Assembly: GCA_963742035.1 (NCBI GenBank)
Contig: CAVUKH010000012.1
Location: forward strand, 1-64,000
Length of the DNA stretch: 64,000 bases
Source: Bog-473 sp963742035
GTDB taxonomy: Bacteria > Actinomycetota > Acidimicrobiia > Acidimicrobiales > RAAP-2
Direction: 5' to 3'
Shown: piece after piece, positions 51,485-59,565 of the stretch
How the letters are laid out: every line of letters starts with the position of its first letter
Position numbering within the stretch: position 1 is the first letter of the stretch
Made by a program: the position numbers and the translations under genes
Notes under the pieces: generated by a model
The model's database searches: none
The model's input: only the letters and a program-made list of their open reading frames with translations
What the model was told of the DNA's origin: nothing

Positions 51485-52594
51485 ATGCGAGGCATCGTCT
51501 ACACCGGGGAGGGCGTCGAGGTCACCGACGCGCTGGAGGTGCGGGGTCCCGGGCCCAGTGAAGTGCAGGTGCGCATGCAGGCGGCGGGGGTGTGCCATTC
51601 CGATCTATCGGTGATCGACGGGACGATCCCGTTCCCGGCCCCGGCCGTGCTCGGCCACGAAGGCGCCGGCATCGTCGAAGCCGTCGGCGACGCCGTGCGT
51701 TCCGTGAAGCCGGGCGACCACGTGGTGATCGCCACCCTGGCGAGCTGTGGCGCGTGCCGGGCCTGCGGGACCGGCCACCCGACGTGGTGCAAGAGCTCCC
51801 TGGGCAACATTTCGACGCCCTTCACCTTCAAGGGGGAGCCGGCGTCGAACTTCGCGGCCGCATCCGTCTTCTCCGAGGTCACGATCGTCAGCGAGGTCCA
51901 GGCCGTGCGCATTCCCAAGGACGTCCCGCTCTCGTCGGCCTGTCTCATCGGCTGCGGTGTGCTGACGGGCGTCGGTGCGGTCCTGAACCGGGCCAAGGTG
52001 AAGCCGGGTGACACGGCGGCGGTCTTCGGCGTCGGCGGCGTGGGCCTGAACGTCATTCAGGGGCTGCGCATCGCGGGGGCGACCCGGATTGTGGCGGTCG
52101 ACACCGTGGCCGCCAAAGAGAAGCTCGGACGGCAGTTCGGCGCCACCCACTTCGTCGACGCCGGCGCGGGCGACGCCGCAGCAGCCGTACGCGACCTCGT
52201 TCCGGCCAACCGGGAGTCGGCCGCCGGCGCGCTCTTCCCGCTCGGTGGGGTCACATGGGCCTTCGACTGCGTCGGCCACCCGGCCGTGCTCCGGAGCGCT
52301 CTCGACTGTCTCGACTGGGCCGGCAACGCGGTCGCCATCGGCATTCCGCCCCGCGGCACGGAGGTGTCGGTGGACGTCAACGCGCTGGCCTACGTCGATC
52401 GCGGGCTGCTCGGCTGCCGCTACGGCTCGGCCCGCCCCCATCACGACATCCCGCTCATGATCGATTTCTACAAGTCCGGTCTGCTCATGCTCGACGAGCT
52501 GGTGTCGCTGACCCGGCCCCTCGACCGCTTCGGCGAGGTCGTCGACGAGATGCACGCGGGCCGCGTCGCGCGTGGCGTGCTCACGTTCGACTAG
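51485..52594 (+). CDS. Zinc-dependent alcohol dehydrogenase (NDMA-dependent type)
   Basis: This 369-residue medium-chain dehydrogenase has GVCHSDLSVIDG, VLGHEGAGIVE, the structural zinc loop CGACRACGTGHPTWC, and AVFGVGGVGLNVIQGLRIAG for the nucleotide. The sequence style (GVEVTDALEV near the start, long loop at KGEPASNFAA) resembles the actinobacterial NDMA-dependent/mycothiol-linked group. A GAGAGGAG ribosome site precedes the ATG, 19 bases after fadD3, so it is likely the last gene of the catabolic operon. Confidence 0.86.
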   Translation: MRGIVYTGEGVEVTDALEVRGPGPSEVQVRMQAAGVCHSDLSVIDGTIPFPAPAVLGHEGAGIVEAVGDAVRSVKPGDHVVIATLASCGACRACGTGHPTWCKSSLGNISTPFTFKGEPASNFAAASVFSEVTIVSEVQAVRIPKDVPLSSACLIGCGVLTGVGAVLNRAKVKPGDTAAVFGVGGVGLNVIQGLRIAGATRIVAVDTVAAKEKLGRQFGATHFVDAGAGDAAAAVRDLVPANRESAAGALFPLGGVTWAFDCVGHPAVLRSALDCLDWAGNAVAIGIPPRGTEVSVDVNALAYVDRGLLGCRYGSARPHHDIPLMIDFYKSGLLMLDELVSLTRPLDRFGEVVDEMHAGRVARGVLTFD

Positions 52595-52635
52595 AAAGCA
52601 GTCATGCCAACGGCGCCGCCGGCGGGAGCGCGGAC

Positions 52636-53379
52636 GTGAAGGGCGTGATCCTCGCCGGGGGGACGGGGTCGCGGCTCTATCCCCTGACCCGGATCACGAA
52701 CAAGCATCTCCTGCCCATTTACGACCGTCCGATGATCGCGTGGTCGATTGAGGCCGTGGTGTCCAGCGGCATTGACGAGATCATGCTCGTCACCGGCGGG
52801 ACCCATGCGGGCGAGTTCCTCCGCCTGCTCGGCAATGGGCGAGAGTACGGCATCAACCAGCTGTCCTATGCATACCAGGAGAAGGCGGGTGGGATCGCCG
52901 AGGCGCTCGGGCTCGCGGCCCATTTCGCCGAGGGCGGGCCGGTGCTCGTCATGCTGGCCGACAACATCGTCGAGCGATCCATCCGGCCGGTGGTCGACGC
53001 GTTCCGCTCCGACCCGGTCGGCGCCCGCATTCTGCTGTCGAGGGTGACCGAGCCCGAGCACCTGCGGCACCTCGGCGTGCCCGTCTTCGGCCCGGACGGC
53101 CGCGTCACCCACATTGACGAGAAGCCCGAGCATCCCGCCTCGGACTACTGCGTGACCGGGATCTACTGCTACGAGGCAGGGGTCTTCGACATCATCGGCG
53201 ATCTCGAACCATCCGGTCGCGGCGAGCTCGAGATCACGGATGTGAACAACCACTTCGTCGGCAAGGGCCAGATGGCCCACGACATTCAGGAAGGCTTCTG
53301 GGGCGATGCCGGCGAATCCATTGAGGCGTACTACGCCGTGAACGATTTCGTGCGACAGAACGGCGCCAATTCGGTCTAG
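52636..53379 (+). CDS. Sugar-phosphate nucleotidyltransferase (glucose-1-phosphate thymidylyltransferase-like)
   Basis: This 247-residue enzyme starts at GTG: KGVILAGGTGSRLYPLTRIT with the nucleotide signature, HLLPIYDRPMIAWSIE, LADNIVERS (metal Asp region) and DIQEGFWGDAGESIEAYYAV near the end. It is shorter than typical RmlA (about 290 residues) but has all core motifs. It would form a dTDP- or UDP-sugar for envelope polysaccharide. It is followed by a long inverted repeat that looks like a terminator. Confidence 0.85.
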   Translation: MKGVILAGGTGSRLYPLTRITNKHLLPIYDRPMIAWSIEAVVSSGIDEIMLVTGGTHAGEFLRLLGNGREYGINQLSYAYQEKAGGIAEALGLAAHFAEGGPVLVMLADNIVERSIRPVVDAFRSDPVGARILLSRVTEPEHLRHLGVPVFGPDGRVTHIDEKPEHPASDYCVTGIYCYEAGVFDIIGDLEPSGRGELEITDVNNHFVGKGQMAHDIQEGFWGDAGESIEAYYAVNDFVRQNGANSV

Positions 53380-53440
53380 GGCAACCGACCGCGGAGCGGG
53401 GCGCGGGGCGCAGTCGATCGCTTTGTGTGTCGGTTGTCCT
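53378..53440 (+). terminator. Long-stem hairpin after the nucleotidyltransferase gene
   Basis: AGGGCAACCGAC and GTCGGTTGTCCT pair over 12 bases (one G-U) around a 39-base GC-rich loop that overlaps the gene stop. Confidence 0.5.
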
Positions 53441-53460
53441 CCGCTGCGCTCACACAGCAG

Positions 53461-53466
53461 TAGCGT
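53461..53466 (+). promoter_or_regulatory. Candidate -10 element, leaderless surface-protein gene
   Basis: TAGCGT ends 8 bases before the ATG at 53475. It decides this start over an upstream GTG at 53427. Confidence 0.4.
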
Positions 53467-53474
53467 TGCTGGAA

Positions 53475-55778
53475 ATGACAGCCAGGGGGATGCTCAGGTG
53501 CGTGCTTGCGGCGTCGCTGGTCGGAGGGCTCGCCCTGTCTCTCGTGGCCGTTGCCGTTCCCCGCATCGGTGCCGCCCAACCTGCGGCGGCCGAGGTAAAT
53601 GGCGCCGCGCAGTACAGCGTCACCATGGCGGCCCGGGTCTGCCCGACGTACTCGGATGTGTTCGCCAACCGGAGCCGCAACAACATTATGGAGTCGCTCC
53701 AGGATCTCGGCCCGGACTCGCCGTACACCAACTTTGTGGCAGTGGACCCTGCCGTCGAGGACGGGATGGCACCCCAGACGTCGTGCGCGCCGCTGCCCAA
53801 TTGGACGTTCGCCTTCGGTACCGGTATCGCGGCCAACGCCCCAGGGACCAATTTGAGTTACGTCACCGGAACGTCGGGCGTCAACGACCGCCAGGTCACC
53901 ACCCAGACGTCGACGCCGCTCCTCGATCAGAACGGCAATCCCACGGGCCAGCAGATCGCCGGGGCGACGACCTTCACGCTCACGGCAGCGGAGCTGTCAC
54001 TTGCGAGCACTGGTGGTCTCTGGGTGATGGGCGGGACGCCGTCGCAACCACTTAACGGCCTCGGGGAACAGTACGGTTTCGCTGCTCTCCGGTGCGCCAG
54101 TGACAACCTCAACGGTGACAACGTCGAGTGGGTCGGATTCCCTTCGGGGATGTCCCATGTCTTCTGTTTCGCCTTCTACGTCCGGCCTCCACCGACTGCG
54201 GGCACCATCGTGATCCAGAAGAGCCTGGTGACCGCGTTGCCTGCTCCACAGACATTCGATTTCTCCGGTTCTGTTTCCTACAACCCGGGCGGCGCATTCT
54301 CGGTCACGGTCCCTGCCGGAGCGACCACCGCCAACGAGTCCTTTGTCCGGGGCGAGACAGGTAGCAATCCGGCCTGGACGGCGGCTGAGACGGTCCCCGA
54401 CGGGTTCCAGCTCGTCGGGCTCGCGTGCACCTCGCAGACGGGCGGGAGCAGCTTCACCTATTCGGGCAACGATCCGAACTCCACCGCGCCCGGCAACAAC
54501 GACCAGGTCAACATCACGTTGGCGGCAGCGGACACCGTGACCTGCACCTTTACGAACGGACTCGCCCCGCCGCCCACGGGCAGCGGGGCGATCAACAAGG
54601 AGATCATCACGTCGGACGGGCGCCCGGTGGCGCCAGGGGTCTTGCCGCAAGCCTTCACCTATACGGTGACGAGCCCCGCCAACGCGACGTCGACGGTGAG
54701 CCTGAGCGTCCAGCCGGGGAACCAGAACGCGGGCACAGGCACGATCCCGAACCTCACGGCCGGCAACTGGACGGTGGCCGAGAATCTCCCGACGCCGCTC
54801 CCCGGCTGGAAGTGGGCTCTGGTCGGGACGGTCTGCGTCAGCACGGGGAATCCGCCTCAAGTGGGAACCGGTCCGACGGTCACCGTCACCGTCCCCTCGG
54901 GCGGCGGCGCCGTCTGCCTCTTCACCAACGAACTCCAGGCCACCGGAGGGCTGGTCGTGCGGTTCACGACCCTCGGCGGGACGGGCACATTCGGCGCCCG
55001 GATGAACGCACCCGACGGCGAGGTGCTCACACAGTCGGCCACCACCACGACGGCAGGATCGCCGACCGTGGCGACCGGTGACAGCTCGAACCCGCTGTTG
55101 GGAACCTGGATCATTCAGCCGTTGGCGCCCGACCTCAGTTCGGACGGGCATTGGGTCCTCGCAGCAGACCCGACCTGCAACGCCAGCGAGCCGGTGACGG
55201 CGGTGGGGCCGGACCAGCTGCAGGTGGACCTGGGGACGGCGGCCGCGCCCGTTCTGACATGTGATTTCGTGTACCAGCTGGTGGCGCCGAGTTCGCTCAA
55301 CCTCATCAAGGTGATAGGCGGCGACACCGCAGCACAGAATGGTGCCGCGACCATGACCGCCTCGTGTGACGACGGTGCCTCCGCCACCCTGACCGTCACG
55401 CCGGGAGAACCGACGCCGGCAGGACTACCCGCGGCTCTGTCCATCCCGTTCCCGGCTGTGTGCCAGATCGCCGAAACGGCGAATGGCGCGACCTCGGCTG
55501 CGAGTGTCGCGACGACATCCACCGTGACGACGAACGGGTCGGCCACGCAGGGATCCCTGTCCGCACTGAGCGTGGGGAGTGACTCCGCGTCCGTCGCCAC
55601 CGTCGTCACCTTCACCAACACCTACACGGAGGCCGCCGCCGCCGCTCAAAGCGCACAGTTGGCCGCGTCCGGATTCACCTCCGCCGATCGAACGCTTGCG
55701 CTCGCGGGCTTGCTCATGGTGTTGGTCGGTGTCGCGCTGCTGGCCTTCGTACGGCCGCGACGGCGAGTCCGAGACTGA
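53475..55778 (+). CDS. Secreted cell-surface protein with prealbumin-like repeats and C-terminal anchor
   Basis: This 767-residue protein has a signal peptide (RCVLAASLVGGLALSLVAVA region, residues about 8-35). A unique domain of about 230 residues follows, with several cysteines. Repeated Ig/prealbumin-like modules come next, each ending in a C-x-F-T-N motif (VTCTFTNGL, AVCLFTNEL, VVTFTNTYT). The end has LAASG, a polar spacer, a hydrophobic helix LALAGLLMVLVGVALLAFV and RPRRRVRD. That is the layout of a sortase substrate, with LAASG close to the LAXTG signal of class E sortases. No sortase gene is in the window. It is probably an adhesin or surface-layer component. Confidence 0.8.
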   Translation: MTARGMLRCVLAASLVGGLALSLVAVAVPRIGAAQPAAAEVNGAAQYSVTMAARVCPTYSDVFANRSRNNIMESLQDLGPDSPYTNFVAVDPAVEDGMAPQTSCAPLPNWTFAFGTGIAANAPGTNLSYVTGTSGVNDRQVTTQTSTPLLDQNGNPTGQQIAGATTFTLTAAELSLASTGGLWVMGGTPSQPLNGLGEQYGFAALRCASDNLNGDNVEWVGFPSGMSHVFCFAFYVRPPPTAGTIVIQKSLVTALPAPQTFDFSGSVSYNPGGAFSVTVPAGATTANESFVRGETGSNPAWTAAETVPDGFQLVGLACTSQTGGSSFTYSGNDPNSTAPGNNDQVNITLAAADTVTCTFTNGLAPPPTGSGAINKEIITSDGRPVAPGVLPQAFTYTVTSPANATSTVSLSVQPGNQNAGTGTIPNLTAGNWTVAENLPTPLPGWKWALVGTVCVSTGNPPQVGTGPTVTVTVPSGGGAVCLFTNELQATGGLVVRFTTLGGTGTFGARMNAPDGEVLTQSATTTTAGSPTVATGDSSNPLLGTWIIQPLAPDLSSDGHWVLAADPTCNASEPVTAVGPDQLQVDLGTAAAPVLTCDFVYQLVAPSSLNLIKVIGGDTAAQNGAATMTASCDDGASATLTVTPGEPTPAGLPAALSIPFPAVCQIAETANGATSAASVATTSTVTTNGSATQGSLSALSVGSDSASVATVVTFTNTYTEAAAAAQSAQLAASGFTSADRTLALAGLLMVLVGVALLAFVRPRRRVRD

Positions 55779-55834
55779 GATGCCGAGACTGAGACCGGGA
55801 CGCCGACTTCGACACTGCACAACCGAGGCCGCCC

Positions 55835-55859
55835 CCGGATCCGAGCCGGCGAGATCCGG
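55835..55859. terminator. Short hairpin between convergent surface-protein and dxs genes
   Basis: CCGGATC and GATCCGG pair over 7 bases around an 11-base loop. Confidence 0.35.
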
Positions 55860-55882
55860 ATCCCGCCTGGGTTGGACCGCGG

Positions 55883-57886
55883 TCAGTCCGGCCGGGGCTC
55901 AGCGGGGACGCCCAGCCTGACCTGGCGGATGCTCTCGGCGATGCCGGCGCCGTCGAGGCCGAGGCTGGCGAGGATGTCGTCCGCCCTGCCCTGGGCGAGG
56001 TACTGGCGCGGGACCCCGAGGATCCGGGTCGCCGGCACGGGCAGACCCGCCGACTCCGTCTGGGCCGCCATGGCGTCGAGAAGAAAGGCCCCGGCGCCTC
56101 CATGGCGGACGCCGTCCTCCGCCGTCACGACCAAGCGGTGGCGGGCCGCATCCTCGAGCATGGCGATGTCGGGGGGTGAAACGACCCGCACGTCCCAGAC
56201 GGTGGTGTCGATTCCCTCCGCGGTCAGCCTGTCGGCGGCAGTCAGGCAGGCCCCGACCGCCTTGCCGACTCCGAGCAGGCAGACCGACCCGTCACCTTCA
56301 CGCAGTTGGCGCGCTTGGAGCCCGCTCCCCACGTCTCCCGGTTTCACATGGCGCGGCGCCGTCTTCGGGACGCGGATGGTGGAGGGACCGGGCAGTTCGA
56401 GCGCGGCACGCAGCATGGGCTCCACGTCCTCGGCCGACGATGGCGCGAAGACCGTCATGCCCGGGATGGACAGTGCCAGGGCCAGGTCGAGGATGCCGTG
56501 ATGGCTCGGCCCGTCGTCACCGGTGATGCCCGCGCGGTCGAGCACGAACACCACCGGGCAGCCGTGCAGCCCCACGTCGAGGTTCGCCTGGTCGAACGAG
56601 CGCGACCAGAACGTGGAGTACACCGCCACCACGGGTCGCAGACCCGCCATGGCCATGCCCGCAGCCGCGGTCGCCGCGTGTTGCTCGGCAATGCCGACAT
56701 CGAAGAAGCGGTCGGGGAAGCGGGCCTGAAAGGCCAGGAGTCCTGTCGGCCCGGGCATGGCCGCAGTGAGTGCCACGATGCGTTCGTCGTCTTCCGCGAC
56801 GGCGAGCAAAGCCCGGGTGAAGGCATCGGTGTACGTGCTGGCGCGCTGGGGAGACTCGTCGGACGTGCTCTCGGGTGTCGAGCCCAGCGAGGTGATGCCA
56901 CCACCGTCGGAGCTGGCGGAGCCGCCCACCGCCCGCCCGGCCGAGTTTCCCACGGTGTTCTCGAGCGTGACCGGTTTGGTTGCCTTGACGTCGTGCAGGC
57001 GCTGAATGTCGTCGTCTTCGGCGGGGGCGTAGCCGCGGCCCTTCTGGGTGAGCACGTGGACGACGATCGGGCCGTCCCACTCGGCGGCGTTCCTGAAGGC
57101 TTGTTCCATGTGCTCGATGTCGTGACCGTCGATCGGCCCGGCGTAGCGCACGCCCAGCGCCTCGAAGAAGGTGTGCGGCGCCACCATGTCGCGCAACGCG
57201 CTGGTCACCGAGTGGACGCCCGAATAGGCCAGCTCGCCCAGGGCGGGCAGCTCGCGCAGACGGAGTCGCAGGCGCTCTCGAGCCGCGGTGTAGGTGGGAT
57301 TCAGGCGCAGGGTCGTCAGGCTCTGGGAGAGCTGGGAGACGGTGGGCGCGTAGGAGCGCCCGTTGTCGTTCAGCACAATGACGACCCGTCGCCCCGAATG
57401 CCCCAGGTTGTTCAAGGCTTCGTAGGCCATGCCGCCCGTGAGAGCGCCGTCACCGACGACCGCCACCACCTTGCGCTCGCCGTCGATGCCTCGGAGCTCG
57501 AACGCGCTGGCGATGCCGTGGGCATAGGAGAGAGCGGTGGACGCGTGGCTGTTCTCAATCCAGTCGTGCTCGGACTCGGCCCGGTTGGGGTAGCCGGACA
57601 TCCCGCCCGCCTGCTTCAGGGTCTTGAAGCCGTAGCGTCGGCCGGTCAGGAGCTTGTGTACGTAGGCCTGGTGGCCGGTGTCCCACAGCACGACATCACG
57701 GGGTGAGTCGAAGACGCGGTGGAGCGCGAGCGTCAGCTCGACGGCGCCGAGGTTGGAGCCGAGATGCCCCCCGGTGGTCGTCACGGTGTCGACGATGAAG
57801 GTCCTGATCTCCTCGCACAGCTCGACGAGTTCGTCTTCGTTCAGGCCCTTGAGATCGGCGGGCGTCTCAATGCTTGGCAGGATCAT
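55883..57886 (-). CDS. dxs: 1-deoxy-D-xylulose-5-phosphate synthase
   Basis: This 667-residue thiamine-diphosphate enzyme condenses pyruvate and glyceraldehyde-3-phosphate, the first step of the MEP isoprenoid route. It has GHLGSNLGAVELTLALHRVF with the proton-transfer His, ThDP motif VVGDGALTGGMAYEALNN, LNDNGRSYAPTVSQLS, and the transketolase central domain (RFFDVGIAEQHAATAAAGMA). A Gly/Ser-rich insert lies near residues 310-345. TAGCCT lies 12 bases before the ATG. Convergent with the surface protein. Confidence 0.93.
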   Translation of the reverse strand: MILPSIETPADLKGLNEDELVELCEEIRTFIVDTVTTTGGHLGSNLGAVELTLALHRVFDSPRDVVLWDTGHQAYVHKLLTGRRYGFKTLKQAGGMSGYPNRAESEHDWIENSHASTALSYAHGIASAFELRGIDGERKVVAVVGDGALTGGMAYEALNNLGHSGRRVVIVLNDNGRSYAPTVSQLSQSLTTLRLNPTYTAARERLRLRLRELPALGELAYSGVHSVTSALRDMVAPHTFFEALGVRYAGPIDGHDIEHMEQAFRNAAEWDGPIVVHVLTQKGRGYAPAEDDDIQRLHDVKATKPVTLENTVGNSAGRAVGGSASSDGGGITSLGSTPESTSDESPQRASTYTDAFTRALLAVAEDDERIVALTAAMPGPTGLLAFQARFPDRFFDVGIAEQHAATAAAGMAMAGLRPVVAVYSTFWSRSFDQANLDVGLHGCPVVFVLDRAGITGDDGPSHHGILDLALALSIPGMTVFAPSSAEDVEPMLRAALELPGPSTIRVPKTAPRHVKPGDVGSGLQARQLREGDGSVCLLGVGKAVGACLTAADRLTAEGIDTTVWDVRVVSPPDIAMLEDAARHRLVVTAEDGVRHGGAGAFLLDAMAAQTESAGLPVPATRILGVPRQYLAQGRADDILASLGLDGAGIAESIRQVRLGVPAEPRPD

Positions 57887-57901
57887 GGCGATGGCTTCAG
57901 G

Positions 57902-59050
57902 CTACCCGCTGGCCTGGACGCCTTCCCTGCGTCTGGGGCTCAGCACAGTGCACACGGCGACGCCGAAGGATGCCAGGGCCAGGACCTGGAGGCCGCGGGC
58001 CGGCCCCAGGTTCTGCGAGATCCACCCGACAATGGGTGCGCCGGCGACCCAGCCGACGTACCCGGCCGCGGTGAATGCCCCCACCGCACTCACCACCTGG
58101 GACGCCATCCGGCTGACCGTGCTCATGACCAGCGGCCAGAACAGCGAGGCGCCACCGGCACCCAGGGCCAGCCCGAACGCAGCAACGCCCGAAACGGACG
58201 TGAGAGATTCGAGAAGGATGCCCGCGCCGGCGACACAGCCGCCGGTGATGAGGGCCCGGCGGGTGGAGAGCCGGCCGAGCAGATGGCCCCCTGCCCCGCG
58301 GGTGGTGGCGGCGACCAGTTGGCCCACGACATAAGCCCCGGCCCCGAGCAACACCCCCGTGGCCAGATGGTTGCGCAGGTAGAGCACGCCCCACGTGTCG
58401 ACTCCGCCCTCCGTGATCTCCGCTAGGGCGAACACCGCCAGCAGCATGAGCAGCCCGTCGCGGCGCAGCCGGCGCAACGGGTGCCGAGAGGAGTGAGCCG
58501 ATGCGGTGCCCGAGTCAGCGGGCGCCAGAGCGGTACCGGGATCGGTGACAAGGGCCCACACGCCCACGCTCAGGGCGACGACCGCGATGCCGGGCCAGAC
58601 CCAGCGCCAGGAGATGCCGGCGTGGATGATCAGGGCGGCGGCAGCGGCGCCGACGAGCGCCCCGGTGTTGAACAAGGCGTGGAGGCGCACCAATGCCTTG
58701 GGGCTGCTCATCAGGCGGTGCGACGCCTCCGCGTTCATAGCCGTGTCGATGGAGCCGCCCGCCACCTCCACCAGGACGAGCACGACCGCGAAGGTCCACG
58801 TGTCACGGGTGAGTGCCAAAAGGCAGAGCAGCACCGACCAGGCGAGGAGGGCGACCCACAGGAGCCGGCGCGCACCGACCCGGTCACAGAAGTGCGCCAT
58901 GACCGCGCTGGATGCTCCGGCCACGGCAATGGCCACCGCCAGCAACAGGCCCAGCTGCGCATCGTTGAGCGAGAAGGTGTGCTGGATGTTGAACAACATG
59001 ACGGCCCAGCTGCCCCAGAAGAGGCCGAACGTGGCGAACGACGCCACCAC
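57902..59050 (-). CDS. MFS transporter, N-terminus uncertain
   Basis: About 382 residues with roughly twelve helices; MAHFCDRVGARRLLWVAL is motif A. An inserted NAEASHRLMSSPKALVRLHA region is typical of the FucP/YfkF-like MFS_1 group. Start is chosen at GTG 59050 because a GCGGGAG sits 8 bases upstream. A CTG at 59107 overlapping the thioesterase stop would add 19 residues. No ATG exists near the N-terminus. It follows the thioesterase gene in the same direction. Substrate unknown. Confidence 0.78.
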   Translation of the reverse strand: MVASFATFGLFWGSWAVMLFNIQHTFSLNDAQLGLLLAVAIAVAGASSAVMAHFCDRVGARRLLWVALLAWSVLLCLLALTRDTWTFAVVLVLVEVAGGSIDTAMNAEASHRLMSSPKALVRLHALFNTGALVGAAAAALIIHAGISWRWVWPGIAVVALSVGVWALVTDPGTALAPADSGTASAHSSRHPLRRLRRDGLLMLLAVFALAEITEGGVDTWGVLYLRNHLATGVLLGAGAYVVGQLVAATTRGAGGHLLGRLSTRRALITGGCVAGAGILLESLTSVSGVAAFGLALGAGGASLFWPLVMSTVSRMASQVVSAVGAFTAAGYVGWVAGAPIVGWISQNLGPARGLQVLALASFGVAVCTVLSPRRREGVQASG

Positions 59051-59103
59051 CGGGCCGGCTCCCGCCAGCAGGCCCGGCCCCTCGGTGGTGGGCGGGGTCG
59101 CGC

Positions 59104-59547
59104 TCAGGACGGGCCCGCGGCGCCCGCCTTGGCGAGAAAGGTGGACCGGTCGACGACGACCCGCGTGACACGACCCGCCCCCACGAGCCCGCCCCCGTCG
59201 CCTTCGAGCCGTGCCGCCGACACCGTGAAGATCAGGCGCCGCCCTTCGACCTTGACCAGCGTGGCCTCGGCCAACACGACGGAGCCCACTCCCACGGGGG
59301 CGAGATGGTCGAATTGCACCCGGGTGGCCACGCTCGACTGCGCCTCGTTGAGGTGCCCGTCGGTGGCCCGGCAGGTGGCCTCCTCGCACAGGGCGATGAG
59401 GCGGGGGGTGGCGAGCACCGGAACGTCGCCCGACCGAAAATGTTCGGCGGTGTCCTCGGCGGCGATGGTCAGCTCGAGTTGCGCAGTCAGCCCGGCGTGC
59501 GGTCCGTGCCCGGCTGCGGTCGGCGGCTGGGATGGATCGGGAGGCAC
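59104..59547 (-). CDS. Hotdog-fold thioesterase (fluoroacetyl-CoA thioesterase-like)
   Basis: This 147-residue protein starts at GTG. VLATPRLIALCEEATCRAT has the Thr and Glu of the FlK-type active site, and VQFDHLAPVGVGS carries the catalytic His. Such single-domain hotdog enzymes hydrolyse acyl-CoA thioesters. It shares a bidirectional leaderless promoter with tldD, and a transporter follows. Confidence 0.82.
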   Translation of the reverse strand: MPPDPSQPPTAAGHGPHAGLTAQLELTIAAEDTAEHFRSGDVPVLATPRLIALCEEATCRATDGHLNEAQSSVATRVQFDHLAPVGVGSVVLAEATLVKVEGRRLIFTVSAARLEGDGGGLVGAGRVTRVVVDRSTFLAKAGAAGPS

Positions 59548-59553
59548 GACGAT

Positions 59554-59559
59554 TACGAT
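59554..59559 (+). promoter_or_regulatory. -10 element of tldD, overlapping a divergent -10
   Basis: TACGAT ends 6 bases before the GTG at 59566. Confidence 0.5.
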
Positions 59560-59560
59560 A
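59555..59560 (-). promoter_or_regulatory. -10 element of the thioesterase gene, overlapping the tldD -10
   Basis: On the minus strand TATCGT ends 7 bases before the GTG at 59547. It is offset by one base from the plus-strand -10. Confidence 0.5.
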
Positions 59561-59565
59561 CCGCC

